This document shows positions 54,483 to 63,345 of a stretch of DNA of 64,000 nucleotides, in pieces. The position numbers and the translations under genes are program-made. The stretch covers positions 1-64,000 of the forward strand of contig NZ_JAIMAV010000005.1 in assembly GCF_023511815.1 (NCBI RefSeq), written 5' to 3'. This stretch comes from Alicyclobacillus sp. (GTDB lineage: Bacteria; Bacillota; Bacilli; Alicyclobacillales; Alicyclobacillaceae). Positions within the stretch are counted from its first letter, which is position 1; every line of letters begins with the position of its first letter. The notes beneath the pieces are model-generated. The model did not search any database, was not told where the DNA came from, and was given only the letters and a program-made list of their open reading frames with translations.

Positions 54483-56072
54483 TCAGTCGCTGGTCTCTCC
54501 CGGCTCGCGGGCGGGCAGCGTGGCGTACCCGATCCACCCGTCGCTCGGACCCGCGTTGGCAGAGGTGACGGGTCGCGCGGCGGGTGCATCCGCGGATTCC
54601 GCCGGGGTCCGCGGGGGTGTGAACGACCGGGCGGCGGGCGGCGTCCGATGACCGGCCAGAGCCTCTCCTGATTCCGCCAGGGTCCGCGGCGTGACCAGCG
54701 ACAGCCGGTTGACGTCGAGCGCGCGCTGGAGCGCCGCCTCGTCGACGCCGAGCGCCCGGCCTGCCTCCAGCAGGCTGGTGTCGTGCGCGAGCGCGTGTTT
54801 GACCACCTTGGCGGCGGTGTCGTACCCGACGACGGTGTTCAGCGCGGTGGCCAGCGACAGGGACCGTTCGGCGTAGGCCCGGCACCGCTCTGCGTCCGCC
54901 GTGATGCCGCGGACGCAACGGTCCGTGAACACCCGCACCGCGTTGGTCAGGATGGCGATTTCGTGCAGGAGATTCGCGGCCATCACCGGCATCATCACAT
55001 TCAGTTCGAGCTGGCCCGCGCCCCCCGCCTGGGCGATGGTGGTGTCACACCCCAGGACCTGGAATACGACCATGTTCAGCATCTCGGCCATGACGGGGTT
55101 CACCTTGCCGGGCATGATGGACGATCCGGGCTGCACGGCCGGCAGGGTGATCTCCGCCAGCCCGGTGCGCGGCCCGGAGGACAGCAGGCGTAGGTCGTTC
55201 GCGATCCGCTGCAGCGCCAGGGCGAGGTTGCGCAACGCGGCGCTTACCCACACCACCTCGTCCGGATTCTGATTGAACGTGAAGGGATTGGCCGGCAGCC
55301 GGAACGAGAGGCCGGTGTATTCGGCCACATGGCGCACCGCCAGCTCGGCGAACCCGGGCGGGGTGTTGATGCCGGTGCCGATCGCGTTGCCGCCGAAGCC
55401 GATGGCCAACAGGTCCCCCGCCGCCTGTTCCACCCACCGCCGGTGGCGTGCGAGATTGTCCGCCCACGCGGCGAACTCGTCCCCCAGCCGCATCGGCACC
55501 GCGTCCTGCAGGTGCGTCCGCCCGGATTTCACGATGTCGCCGAACGCGGCGGCTTTCTCGCGCAGGGCCTGTTCCAGATCGGCCAGGGCCGGATCGAGAC
55601 GGTGCGCCAGTTCCTCGACGGCCGCGATGTTCATGGCGATGTGGATGGTGTCGTTGGTCGATTGGGACATGTTGACGTCGTCGTTGGGATGCACCAGGCG
55701 CGTGTCGCCGCGCGCGCCGCCCAGCAATTCCGCGGCCCGCGCCGCGATGACCTCGTTGGCGTTCATGTTCTGCGAGGTGCCGGCGCCGGCCTGGTACACG
55801 TCGACCCGGAACCAATCGTCGAGATCCCCGCGGATGACCTCCTCCGCCGCGCGGCAGATGGCGTCCGCCTTGCGCGCGTCCAGCGCGCCGAGTTGCGCGT
55901 GCGCCCGCGCGGCCGCCCACTTGACGATGCCCTGGGCGCGGATGAACGCCCGCGGCAGCCGCAGCCCGCTGATGGGGAAGTTGTCCATCGCACGGGCCGT
56001 CTGCGCCCCGTAGTACGCCTCGGCGGGCACCTCCAGTTCTCCCAGTGAATCGCGTACGATGCGCGTCTCCAA
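54483..56072 (-). CDS. Class II fumarase/aspartase-family lyase with C-terminal tail
   Basis: 529 residues; the core (to about 465) is full length. Family blocks: YYGAQTARAMDNFPISGLRL, AGAGTSQNMNANEVIA, NMSQSTNDTIHIAMNIAA, GRTHLQDAVPMRLGDEF, signature QPGSSIMPGKVNPVMAEM. It catalyses reversible addition to fumarate. Some blocks look aspartase-like (GLAEITLPAVQPGSS, GQLELNVM), so fumarase versus aspartase stays open. A Pro/Ala-rich tail of about 60 residues is added. TTG at 56072 is chosen because GGGAGGG lies 8 bases upstream; GTG at 56078 is too close to it. Confidence 0.85.
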   Translation of the reverse strand: METRIVRDSLGELEVPAEAYYGAQTARAMDNFPISGLRLPRAFIRAQGIVKWAAARAHAQLGALDARKADAICRAAEEVIRGDLDDWFRVDVYQAGAGTSQNMNANEVIAARAAELLGGARGDTRLVHPNDDVNMSQSTNDTIHIAMNIAAVEELAHRLDPALADLEQALREKAAAFGDIVKSGRTHLQDAVPMRLGDEFAAWADNLARHRRWVEQAAGDLLAIGFGGNAIGTGINTPPGFAELAVRHVAEYTGLSFRLPANPFTFNQNPDEVVWVSAALRNLALALQRIANDLRLLSSGPRTGLAEITLPAVQPGSSIMPGKVNPVMAEMLNMVVFQVLGCDTTIAQAGGAGQLELNVMMPVMAANLLHEIAILTNAVRVFTDRCVRGITADAERCRAYAERSLSLATALNTVVGYDTAAKVVKHALAHDTSLLEAGRALGVDEAALQRALDVNRLSLVTPRTLAESGEALAGHRTPPAARSFTPPRTPAESADAPAARPVTSANAGPSDGWIGYATLPAREPGETSD

Positions 56073-56529
56073 CCGCACCGCCCTCCCGTTCGTGCGCGGC
56101 GCCCCGAGTCGTGGACGAAGCGCCGCGAGGATGTGCAGGTATCCAAATCTGGCTGAGATTAGTATGGCCCACCGGCCTGCGGTTCGCAAGCCGCCCCGCC
56201 GCCGTGCCGTCTCGCCGCCCCGCCGTCTCGCCGCCCCGGCCACCGCACCTTGGCGGCCCGGGGGCCAGTGGCGCTCCAGCGCAGGAGGGCGGTGGCCGCG
56301 TGGCTCGTACCGCGACCGGAGGACGGCGGCCGCGGGACACCCGTCGGGGCTTGGTTGCGGTACAATGGCATCATGCGCAGTCCCCGTCCGCGCGGCGCTG
56401 GCCCGGGGTCGGCCGTGGGCTCGAACGTCCGCGGCGCATGGGTCGCGGGGACGGGGCCGCGGGCAAAGCGCCGGGGTGCGGTTGGCGCAGCCGGGTTCGG
56501 TCCGTTAAGATGAGACAGGAGTGTGAACG
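56073..56529. other. Intergenic region with a 16-bp tandem repeat
   Basis: 457 bases between divergent genes, very GC-rich. It contains two perfect tandem 16-mers (56206-56221 and 56222-56237, gccgtctcgccgcccc) preceded by a related partial copy. A TACAAT at 56361 could be a -10 but has no good -35. No convincing gene. Confidence 0.6.
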
Positions 56530-56853
56530 ATGATCTGGATTCATGCGCTGTTGGGGTGGGTGACGCTGCTGGCCGCGTTCGCGGTGTGCGTGTGGGCGTG
56601 GCTCGGGGCATCGGGACGCACCGGCGCCCGGTTGCCGTCGAGGGTTTTGATTGGGCTGATTGACCTTCAGATCCTGGTCGGCATCATCACCTGGGTGCTC
56701 CACCGGATGTGGAATCTGCATCCCATTCTCGGCATCGCGGCGGCGGTGGTCGCGCACGTCTGGCTGAAGGACAGGCGTTCGCGAACCACGCAGGCGTGGG
56801 CGGCCACCGCCGTGTTCATCCTGTTGGGAATCACCGCCTGGATCGGGCGGTGA
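56530..56853 (+). CDS. Small four-helix membrane protein, unknown
   Basis: 107 residues with four hydrophobic helices (about 5-25, 40-58, 65-80, 88-105) and His residues near helix ends (MIWIHALLGW, VLHRMWNLHPILGI, VVAHVWLKDR). The paired His in helices could ligate heme, but this is inference. ATG at 56530 has AGGAG upstream. 27 bases before the inositol-phosphatase gene, probably co-transcribed. Confidence 0.7.
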   Translation: MIWIHALLGWVTLLAAFAVCVWAWLGASGRTGARLPSRVLIGLIDLQILVGIITWVLHRMWNLHPILGIAAAVVAHVWLKDRRSRTTQAWAATAVFILLGITAWIGR

Positions 56854-56880
56854 TCCCGGACGTCGAAGGGGTCAGGGCGA

Positions 56881-57759
56881 TTGCAGACACAACATCTCAT
56901 GCAGTGTTTGGCGACCGCCGTCGAGGCGGCGCTGGAAGCGGGCGACTATTTTCGAGAACGTGTCGACTCCATCCGCGACATCAAGGCCAAGTCGTCCCCG
57001 AACGACCTGGTGACCGATGTCGATCCCGCCTGCGAAACGATGATCCGCCGGCGCATCGGCCTGCGCTTCCCGGATCACGAGGTGCTCGGCGAGGAGACGA
57101 CCGAACCCGGCGCCGCGGCGTCGGCGGCCGCCGCGGAGCGGGTCTGGGACCGGCCGCATCTGTGGATTGTCGATCCGATTGACGGCACCACCAACTTCGT
57201 CCATCACCTGCCGCTGTCCGTGGTGTCCATCGCGTACGCCGCGGACGGAAACACCCAGGTCGGGGTGGTGTACGATCCGTACCACCGCGAGGTGTTCTAC
57301 GCGGTGCGCGGCCAGGGGGCGCACCTGGCCGACGCGGCCGCCATGCGGGCGTGGGCCGGCGCCCCGTCCGATTTTCCCGTGGGGCGGCGGCTTGTGGCGT
57401 CGCCGGTGGAGGCGCTCCGGCGGGCCGTGGTGGCGTCCGGGTTTCCGACGCGATCGCGCACGTACGCCGAGACGACGGCGAACACGGCGCGGCTGTTCGG
57501 CCAGGTCAAGAGCATCCGCGCGCTGGGCAGCGCGGCTCTGCATCTGGCGTACGTCGCCGCGGGTCGCATCGATGGTTTTTTTGAATACGATCTCAACGCC
57601 TGGGACGTGGCCGCCGGAACCCTTCTGGTGGAGGAAGCCGGCGGATGTGTCGGGGAGCTCGGCGGGGGACGGTATCACCTTCGGGTCCGCGACATCGTCG
57701 CCGGCGGACGGGCGGAGCTGGTGAAGGCGATGGATCGGATCCTGACGGGGGAGGTGTGA
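56881..57759 (+). CDS. Inositol monophosphatase family protein
   Basis: 292 residues. Metal-binding motifs: SSPNDLVTDVDPACETMIRR, EVLGEETTEP, WIVDPIDGTTNFVHHLPLSV, and the late DLNAWDVAAGTLLVEEAGG. Dephosphorylates inositol phosphate or a related sugar phosphate or nucleotide. TTG at 56881 has AAGGGG 9 bases upstream; ATG at 56899 is the alternative. It is followed 3 bases later by the nicotinate phosphoribosyltransferase gene. Confidence 0.9.
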   Translation: MQTQHLMQCLATAVEAALEAGDYFRERVDSIRDIKAKSSPNDLVTDVDPACETMIRRRIGLRFPDHEVLGEETTEPGAAASAAAAERVWDRPHLWIVDPIDGTTNFVHHLPLSVVSIAYAADGNTQVGVVYDPYHREVFYAVRGQGAHLADAAAMRAWAGAPSDFPVGRRLVASPVEALRRAVVASGFPTRSRTYAETTANTARLFGQVKSIRALGSAALHLAYVAAGRIDGFFEYDLNAWDVAAGTLLVEEAGGCVGELGGGRYHLRVRDIVAGGRAELVKAMDRILTGEV

Positions 57760-57762
57760 ACG

Positions 57763-59295
57763 GTGGCGCAAGCGGACAGTGTGACGGCGTTGGACCAGCG
57801 GCACGAGCGGGCGCTCGCCCGCATCGAGGCGATCTCGCAGTTGCCGGTGTACCGCGGCCGGCCGGTCTCCCTGCTGACCGATCTGTACGAGCTGACGATG
57901 ATGTACGGGCATTTCCGAGCCGGGAAGCATCGCCAGCGCGTGGTCTTCGACCTGTATTACCGCAACAATCCTTCCGGGAACGGCTACGTGATCGCGGCGG
58001 GGCTGGAACAGGTGGTGTGGTACCTGCACAACCTGCGTTTCACCGATGACGACATCGCGTATCTGCGAAGCCTCGGCCTGTTCCCCGAAACGTTTCTGGA
58101 GTACCTTCGAACGTTTCGCTTCACGGGCGATCTGTACGCCGTGCCGGAGGGGACCATCGTGTTCCCGAACGAACCGCTGCTGCGGCTGGAGGGGCCCATC
58201 GACGAGCTGCAGTTGGTGGAGTCCGCGCTGATGACGTTCATCAACCACCAGAGCCTCATCGCGACCAAGGCGCAGCGCATCGTCGACGCGGCGGCGACGG
58301 CCCAGGGCGCACGCGGCCCGGTCATCGAGATGGGCCTGCGCCGGGCGCAGAACATGGACGCCTCCGTGTTCGGGGCGCGGGCGGCGTTCATCGGAGGATG
58401 CGTGGGGACGAGCAACGTGCTCGCCGGGCGCAGTTTCGGCATTCCGGTGTCGGGGACCATGGGTCACAGCTGGGTGCAGAGCTTTCCGACGGAACTCGAG
58501 GCGTTCCGCGCGTATGCCAGAGCGTTCCCGGACGACACCGTGCTTTTGGTCGATACGTACGACGTTTTGCGCAGCGGCGTGCCGAACGCCATCCAGGTGG
58601 GGCGGGAGCTCTTGGCCGAGGGACGGCGGTTGAAGGCCATCCGCATCGACAGCGGCGACATCGCCTATCTGTCCAAGCAGGCGCGGCGCATGCTCGACGA
58701 GGCGGGGCTGACGGAGGTCGGCATCATCGCCTCCTCGGACCTGAACGAGTGGACCATCCGGGATCTGATCATCCAGGGCGCGCGGGTGACCGGCTGGGGG
58801 GTGGGGACGAACCTCATCACCAGCTACGACCAGCCGGCGCTCGGCGCGGTGTACAAGCTCGCCGCGCAGGAGGAGGCGGGGGAGCTGCGCCCGCGCATCA
58901 AAATCTCGGAGAACGCGAACAAAATCACGAACCCCGGAAAGAAAAAGGTGTTACGATTCTATTTGAACGGGCGCGCATCGGCGGATCTGATCTGCCTCGA
59001 CGACGAGACGTTCAATCCGGCCGAGCCGTTGGAATTGTTCGATCCCGTTCACACCTACAAGCGCAAGGTGATCCAGGGCTACGAGATGGAGGCGTTGTTG
59101 CAGCCGGTCTTTGTCGGCGGACGTCTGGTGTATGAGCTGCCTGACCTGCCCGCGATCCGGCGCCACGTGGAGGCGGGCTTGGCACGCTTTTCACCGGAGA
59201 TCCTGCGCCACGTGAATCCGCACATCTATCACGTGGATCTGTCGCAACGGCTGTGGGATCTCAAGCAGCGTCTGCTGCACGAGTGGCGGCCATGA
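57763..59295 (+). CDS. pncB: Nicotinate phosphoribosyltransferase
   Basis: NAD salvage: joins nicotinate to PRPP. 510 residues. Blocks: SLLTDLYELTMMYGHFRAGK, phosphate-accepting His in SGTMGHSWVQSFPTELEAFR, LLVDTYDVLRSGVPNAI, IRIDSGDIAYLSKQARRMLD, ASSDLNEWTIRDL and VGTNLITSYDQPALGAVYKL. GTG at 57763 follows GGGGAGGT at 8 bases and sits 3 bases after the previous stop, so it is in one operon. Confidence 0.94.
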   Translation: MAQADSVTALDQRHERALARIEAISQLPVYRGRPVSLLTDLYELTMMYGHFRAGKHRQRVVFDLYYRNNPSGNGYVIAAGLEQVVWYLHNLRFTDDDIAYLRSLGLFPETFLEYLRTFRFTGDLYAVPEGTIVFPNEPLLRLEGPIDELQLVESALMTFINHQSLIATKAQRIVDAAATAQGARGPVIEMGLRRAQNMDASVFGARAAFIGGCVGTSNVLAGRSFGIPVSGTMGHSWVQSFPTELEAFRAYARAFPDDTVLLVDTYDVLRSGVPNAIQVGRELLAEGRRLKAIRIDSGDIAYLSKQARRMLDEAGLTEVGIIASSDLNEWTIRDLIIQGARVTGWGVGTNLITSYDQPALGAVYKLAAQEEAGELRPRIKISENANKITNPGKKKVLRFYLNGRASADLICLDDETFNPAEPLELFDPVHTYKRKVIQGYEMEALLQPVFVGGRLVYELPDLPAIRRHVEAGLARFSPEILRHVNPHIYHVDLSQRLWDLKQRLLHEWRP

Positions 59296-59353
59296 CGCCA
59301 GGCGGTTCGTGGATGCATCGGCCCGAGCCCTGCGCTGGAAGTGAGGGACCTGG

Positions 59354-60295
59354 ATGAAGGTGATCAAAATCGCGCCGCGCGGGTACTGTTACGGCGTGGT
59401 CGACGCCATGGTGATGGCCAAACAGGCGGCCGACGATCCCACGCTCCCGCGGCCGATCTATATTCTCGGCATGATTGTGCACAACCGGCACGTGGTCGAG
59501 GCGTTTGAACGGGAAGGGGTGATCACCCTCGACGGCGCCAATCGCCTGGAACTGTTGGAGCAGGTCCGGGAGGGCACCGTGATCTTCACCGCGCACGGGG
59601 TGTCCCCCGAGGTCAAGCGGCGCGCGGCGGAGCGAGGGTTGCACACGATTGACGCCACCTGCCCGGACGTGACGCGGACGCACGACCTGATCCGCGACCG
59701 GGTCGCCAAGGGATACGACATCATCTACATCGGGCGCAAGGGCCATCCCGAGCCGGAGGGCGCCATGGGCGTCGCGCCGGGGCGGGTGCATCTGGTGGAG
59801 AACATGGAGGACATCGAGGCGCTGACGGTGGCCAACGAGAAGATCGCGGTCACCAACCAGACCACCATGAGCCAGTGGGACACGGCGGATCTGATGCAGG
59901 CGGTCAAACGCAAGTATCCGCAGGCGGAGATCTACAACGAGATCTGCATGGCGACCCAGATGCGCCAGCAGGCGGTCGCAGAGCAGGCGAAAGAGGCGGA
60001 TCTGTGCATCGTCGTCGGCGATCCGCGCAGCAACAACTCGAATCGCCTGGCGCAGGTCGCCGAGGAGATCGCCAAGGTGCCCGCGCACCGGGTCGCGGAC
60101 GTCACCGAGATCAAACCCGAATGGCTTCGCGGGGTGCGAACCGTCGCCGTGACGGCCGGGGCGTCGACGCCGACGGCCATCACCAAAGAGGTCATCGAGT
60201 ACCTGGAGCAGTTTGATGAGAACAACCCGTCCACCTGGACGCCGAAACGTACGGCGGGACCGGACCGGATTCTTTTGACGTCGCGCCGCACGTGA
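59354..60295 (+). CDS. ispH: 4-hydroxy-3-methylbut-2-enyl diphosphate reductase
   Basis: Last step of the MEP isoprenoid pathway; makes IPP and DMAPP. 313 residues. The three [4Fe-4S] ligand Cys are in [31 protein letters not shown] and [16 protein letters not shown]. His in [16 protein letters not shown] and [15 protein letters not shown], Glu in [11 protein letters not shown]. It depends on Fe-S assembly by the suf system in this window. ATG at 59354 with GTGAGGGACCTGG upstream. Confidence 0.96.
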   Translation: MKVIKIAPRGYCYGVVDAMVMAKQAADDPTLPRPIYILGMIVHNRHVVEAFEREGVITLDGANRLELLEQVREGTVIFTAHGVSPEVKRRAAERGLHTIDATCPDVTRTHDLIRDRVAKGYDIIYIGRKGHPEPEGAMGVAPGRVHLVENMEDIEALTVANEKIAVTNQTTMSQWDTADLMQAVKRKYPQAEIYNEICMATQMRQQAVAEQAKEADLCIVVGDPRSNNSNRLAQVAEEIAKVPAHRVADVTEIKPEWLRGVRTVAVTAGASTPTAITKEVIEYLEQFDENNPSTWTPKRTAGPDRILLTSRRT

Positions 60296-60319
60296 CGCAC
60301 CGCCGGAGGACGGGACTGG

Positions 60320-60526
60320 GTGGGGAGAGTGGCCGTGCAGGTCGGGATGCTGGTTGTGTTGCTGGCCATCGCGGTGCTGTGCAGCTGGCTGCGGCGAAGG
60401 GCCGTCCGGTGGCTGTTCACGTTGCTCGCGGTGGTGTTCTGGATCGCGTTTTTCGCGTTGCTCGGGTTCGTCATCGGATACAGCGCCGGAGAGCGCGGGG
60501 TGCACGTCCTGCACGCGCTCATGTAG
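60320..60526 (+). CDS. Small two-helix membrane protein, unknown
   Basis: 68 residues: two hydrophobic helices (MLVVLLAIAVLCSWL; WLFTLLAVVFWIAFFALLGF) joined by RRRAVR, with a short polar tail. GTG at 60320 has GGAGGA 10 bases upstream; GTG at 60335 with GGGGAG is equally possible. It sits between ispH and the proline dehydrogenase gene, 13 bases before the latter. Confidence 0.6.
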   Translation: MGRVAVQVGMLVVLLAIAVLCSWLRRRAVRWLFTLLAVVFWIAFFALLGFVIGYSAGERGVHVLHALM

Positions 60527-60539
60527 GGGAGGAAGCACG

Positions 60540-61451
60540 ATGGAGCAATGGATGCGGTCTGTGCTCCTGTCGATGGCGAAAAACCGCGCCGCGAACCGGT
60601 GGGCGAAGCGTTACGGGCTCCGGCTCGGCGCCCGCCGGTTTGTGGCCGGGGAGACGATTGAGGAGGCCGTCCGGGTGGTGGCGGACCTGAACCGGATGGG
60701 CATGTCCGCGACGCTGGATCACCTCGGGGAGTTTGTCGGCGACGCGCTGGAAGCCCGCGAGGCCGCGGACGCCTGCATCGAGGCGTTGATGGCCATCCGC
60801 CGGTCGGGGGTGGACGCGACCCTCTCCGTGAAGCTGACCCAGCTGGGGTTGGACATCGACCGGGACCTGTGCCTCGAGAACATGCGGCGCATCCTGGCGT
60901 GCGCGCGCGAGGGGGGCATCCGGGTGACCATCGATATGGAGGACTCGCCGCGCTGCGAGGCCACGTTGCGGCTGTTCGACGAGCTGCGCGCCGAGTTCGA
61001 CAATGTCGGAACGGTCATTCAGGCGTACCTGTACCGGAGCCTGGAGGACGTGCTTCGGCTAGCCCAGGACGGGGTGCACCTCAGGATCGTCAAGGGGGCG
61101 TACAAGGAGCCGCCGGAGGTGGCGTATCCGGACAAGGCGGACGTGGACGCGAACTACGTGAAACTCATGGAGGCGCAGCTGCTCAGCCCCGGATTCACGG
61201 CCATCGCGACACACGATGAGAAGATCATCGAGCACGCGAAGCGATTCATCGCCGAGCACGGCATCCCGCGCGATCGCTACGAGTTTCAAATGTTGTACGG
61301 CATCCGCACGAACCTGCAGCAGCAGCTGGTGCAGGAGGGGTATCCGCTGCGGTTGTACGTGCCCTACGGGGTGGACTGGTACGGGTATTTCATGCGCCGT
61401 CTGGCGGAGCGCCCGGCCAACGTCTGGTTCGTTCTGCGCGGTCTGCGCTGA
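60540..61451 (+). CDS. Proline dehydrogenase
   Basis: FAD enzyme that oxidises L-proline to pyrroline-5-carboxylate, 303 residues, the monofunctional form of bacilli (PutB/FadM group). Blocks: LSVKLTQLGLDIDRDLCLEN, VTIDMEDSPRCEATLRLF, VIQAYLYRSLEDVLRL, RIVKGAYKEPPEVAYPDKAD, FEFQMLYG-like YEFQMLYGIRTNLQQQLVQE, and RLYVPYGVDWYGYFMRRLAE for substrate carboxylate binding. ATG at 60540 follows AGGGGAGGAAG. Confidence 0.93.
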   Translation: MEQWMRSVLLSMAKNRAANRWAKRYGLRLGARRFVAGETIEEAVRVVADLNRMGMSATLDHLGEFVGDALEAREAADACIEALMAIRRSGVDATLSVKLTQLGLDIDRDLCLENMRRILACAREGGIRVTIDMEDSPRCEATLRLFDELRAEFDNVGTVIQAYLYRSLEDVLRLAQDGVHLRIVKGAYKEPPEVAYPDKADVDANYVKLMEAQLLSPGFTAIATHDEKIIEHAKRFIAEHGIPRDRYEFQMLYGIRTNLQQQLVQEGYPLRLYVPYGVDWYGYFMRRLAERPANVWFVLRGLR

Positions 61452-61518
61452 CCTGGCCGTTCGGATGCTCGCGCGGGGACGCGTTGGCGCGGCCTCGCAA
61501 CACAGGGAGGTGTCGCCG

Positions 61519-62142
61519 GTGGAGATCATCCCCGATTCGCTGGAGTGGCAGGCGTGTTACAAGCTGCTCGTCGGGTGCGTGGTGCCGCGCCCGATTGCGT
61601 TCGTGTCGACGCGAAGCGCGGACGGCGTGCGCAACCTCGCCGCCTTCAGTTTCTTCAACGGCGTGTGCCCGAAGCCGTTCATCCTGTCCGTGGCCCCGAT
61701 GTTCCGGGCGGACGGGCGTAAGAAGGACACGCTGCGAAACATCGAGGAGACCGGGCAGTTCGTGGTCAATGTCGTGGACGATCCCCTCGTCCAGCGGATG
61801 AACCTCACGGCGCCGGAATTTCCGCCCGAGGTCGACGAGTTTGAGATCTCCGGTTTGACGCCCATCCCCAGCCGCGCGGTGCGTCCGCCCCGGGTGGCGG
61901 AGAGCCCGATTCAGATGGAATGCGAGCGGGTGCAGATCCTCCAGTTCGGCGACGGACCGGGCGGCGGTTTTCTCGTGTTGGGCCGGGTGGTCTGTGTGCA
62001 CGTGCGCGACGAGCTGTGGGCGGGGGACCGCATTGACGGCGCCCGTTGGACGCCCGTCGGCCGCATGGCGGGGGACGAGTACACGCGGGCGACCGACCGG
62101 TTTCGCCTGCGCCGGCCGCCCCTGCCGGACACCTATCGCTGA
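61519..62142 (+). CDS. Flavin reductase-like FMN-binding protein
   Basis: 207 residues, split-barrel FMN fold. Blocks: LLVGCVVPRPIAFVSTRSAD, NLAAFSFFNGVCPKPFILSV, KKDTLRNIEETGQFVVNVVD, and the late VGRMAGDEYTRATDRFRLRR. Members reduce FMN for partner oxygenases; no partner is nearby. GTG at 61519 follows AGGGAGGT at 7 bases. It ends 10 bases inside the convergent glycosyltransferase gene. Confidence 0.88.
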   Translation: MEIIPDSLEWQACYKLLVGCVVPRPIAFVSTRSADGVRNLAAFSFFNGVCPKPFILSVAPMFRADGRKKDTLRNIEETGQFVVNVVDDPLVQRMNLTAPEFPPEVDEFEISGLTPIPSRAVRPPRVAESPIQMECERVQILQFGDGPGGGFLVLGRVVCVHVRDELWAGDRIDGARWTPVGRMAGDEYTRATDRFRLRRPPLPDTYR

Positions 62143-63236
62143 TCACCCGGGCACAGTTCCCGGTACACCTGCGTGAACGCCTCGGCCGAGCGCCGCCAGG
62201 AGAACGTCTGCGCGCGCCGCCGAGCGCCGTCGCTGAGGGCCTCCCAGCGGGCGCGGTCGGCCATCAGGGTGCGGATGGCCCGGGCGAAGGCGGCGGGATC
62301 GCGGTACTGTCGGACAAGGATGCCGCACGAGGCGTCGACGATTTCCGGGATGCCGCCCTGCCGGCTGGCGATGACCGGCACGCCGGCGGCCATCGCCTCC
62401 ACATTGACCAGGCCGAACGCCTCCGGCGCCTGCGAGGGGCAGACCAGGGCGTGCGCCCGCCAAAGACGGGGCGGCAGCTCGGCGGGCGGGACGAAACCCG
62501 TCCAGCGCACGGGCAACCCGCGCATCTGGATGCGCAGGCGGCGCTCGTACGCCGCTTCCCAGGGCGGGGTGCGGCCGACAAGGGTCAGGCGCACCGGGAT
62601 GTGCGTTTGCCTGAGCTGGCGCACGGCCTCGACCAGGACGTGCACGCCTTTTCCACGGATGACGCGGCCGACGTACAGGAGCCGGAACGGCGGCCACGCA
62701 CCGCGTTCACGGCCCTCGGGGAGGGCGAAGCGGGCCAGGTCCACGCCCGGGTGGATCACCACCGGGCGCCAATCCCCTCCATCCAACCGAAAGGTACGGG
62801 CGATCTCGCGCCGGAGGAAATCGCTGTTGAGGACCACCCGGTCCGCGTCACGCAGCACGCGGCGCGCCCGAGCGCGGTCGATGTGCCGCGGGCCGAGAAA
62901 CGTGGTGGAGTGCAGGTTGAGCAGCACCCGGGCGGAGGGCACGGCCCGCCGCACCCACGGCACGAAGTCCGGCCGGTTGTCCACCTGGACGACGTCGGGT
63001 TGCATCCGCCGCAACTCGGCCAGGCAGGCGCTGCGGTACGTCACCTTCTCCATCCCGGCCAGCCGGATGTGATTCCGGCAGGCGGCCTCTCCCGCCCCCG
63101 GCGACAGCAGGGTCGCGTCAATCCCCAGGCGATCCAATTCCCGAGCCAACGCCTCCAGGTAAATCTGAACCGAACCGCCGCGCACCGGCGGAATGGGCAA
63201 ACCCTCCGGCGCGACGAGCGCCACGCGCACGGCCAT
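62133..63236 (-). CDS. GT4-family glycosyltransferase (CotSA-like)
   Basis: GT-B fold glycosyltransferase, 367 residues. N-terminal Gly loop APEGLPIPPVRGGSVQIYLE, middle RLLYVGRVIRGKGVHVLVEA, and the EX7E donor motif in PEAFGLVNVEAMAAGVPVIA. This pattern, with the PPVRGG start, matches spore-coat CotSA-type enzymes, and a YheC/YheD gene lies divergently next to it, so a spore surface role is plausible. ATG at 63236 follows GGGGAGGG at 6 bases. Confidence 0.87.
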   Translation of the reverse strand: MAVRVALVAPEGLPIPPVRGGSVQIYLEALARELDRLGIDATLLSPGAGEAACRNHIRLAGMEKVTYRSACLAELRRMQPDVVQVDNRPDFVPWVRRAVPSARVLLNLHSTTFLGPRHIDRARARRVLRDADRVVLNSDFLRREIARTFRLDGGDWRPVVIHPGVDLARFALPEGRERGAWPPFRLLYVGRVIRGKGVHVLVEAVRQLRQTHIPVRLTLVGRTPPWEAAYERRLRIQMRGLPVRWTGFVPPAELPPRLWRAHALVCPSQAPEAFGLVNVEAMAAGVPVIASRQGGIPEIVDASCGILVRQYRDPAAFARAIRTLMADRARWEALSDGARRRAQTFSWRRSAEAFTQVYRELCPGDQR

Positions 63237-63345
63237 CGGTGTCCCTCCCCGAAACAACGCCCAGCGCCGCATTCGACACAGGGTATGCACGTTTCGCGGG
63301 GATGGTCACATAGCGTGTATCATCTGCGCGCGGGGAGGCGTTCGT

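Noticed and set aside
51032-54589. Long open frame on the minus strand across the S9 operon
   Set aside because: It is the mirror of the high-GC codon bias of the real plus-strand genes; no ribosome site, and Arg/His/Gly-rich composition. Only its last 44 codons, with their own ribosome site, were kept.
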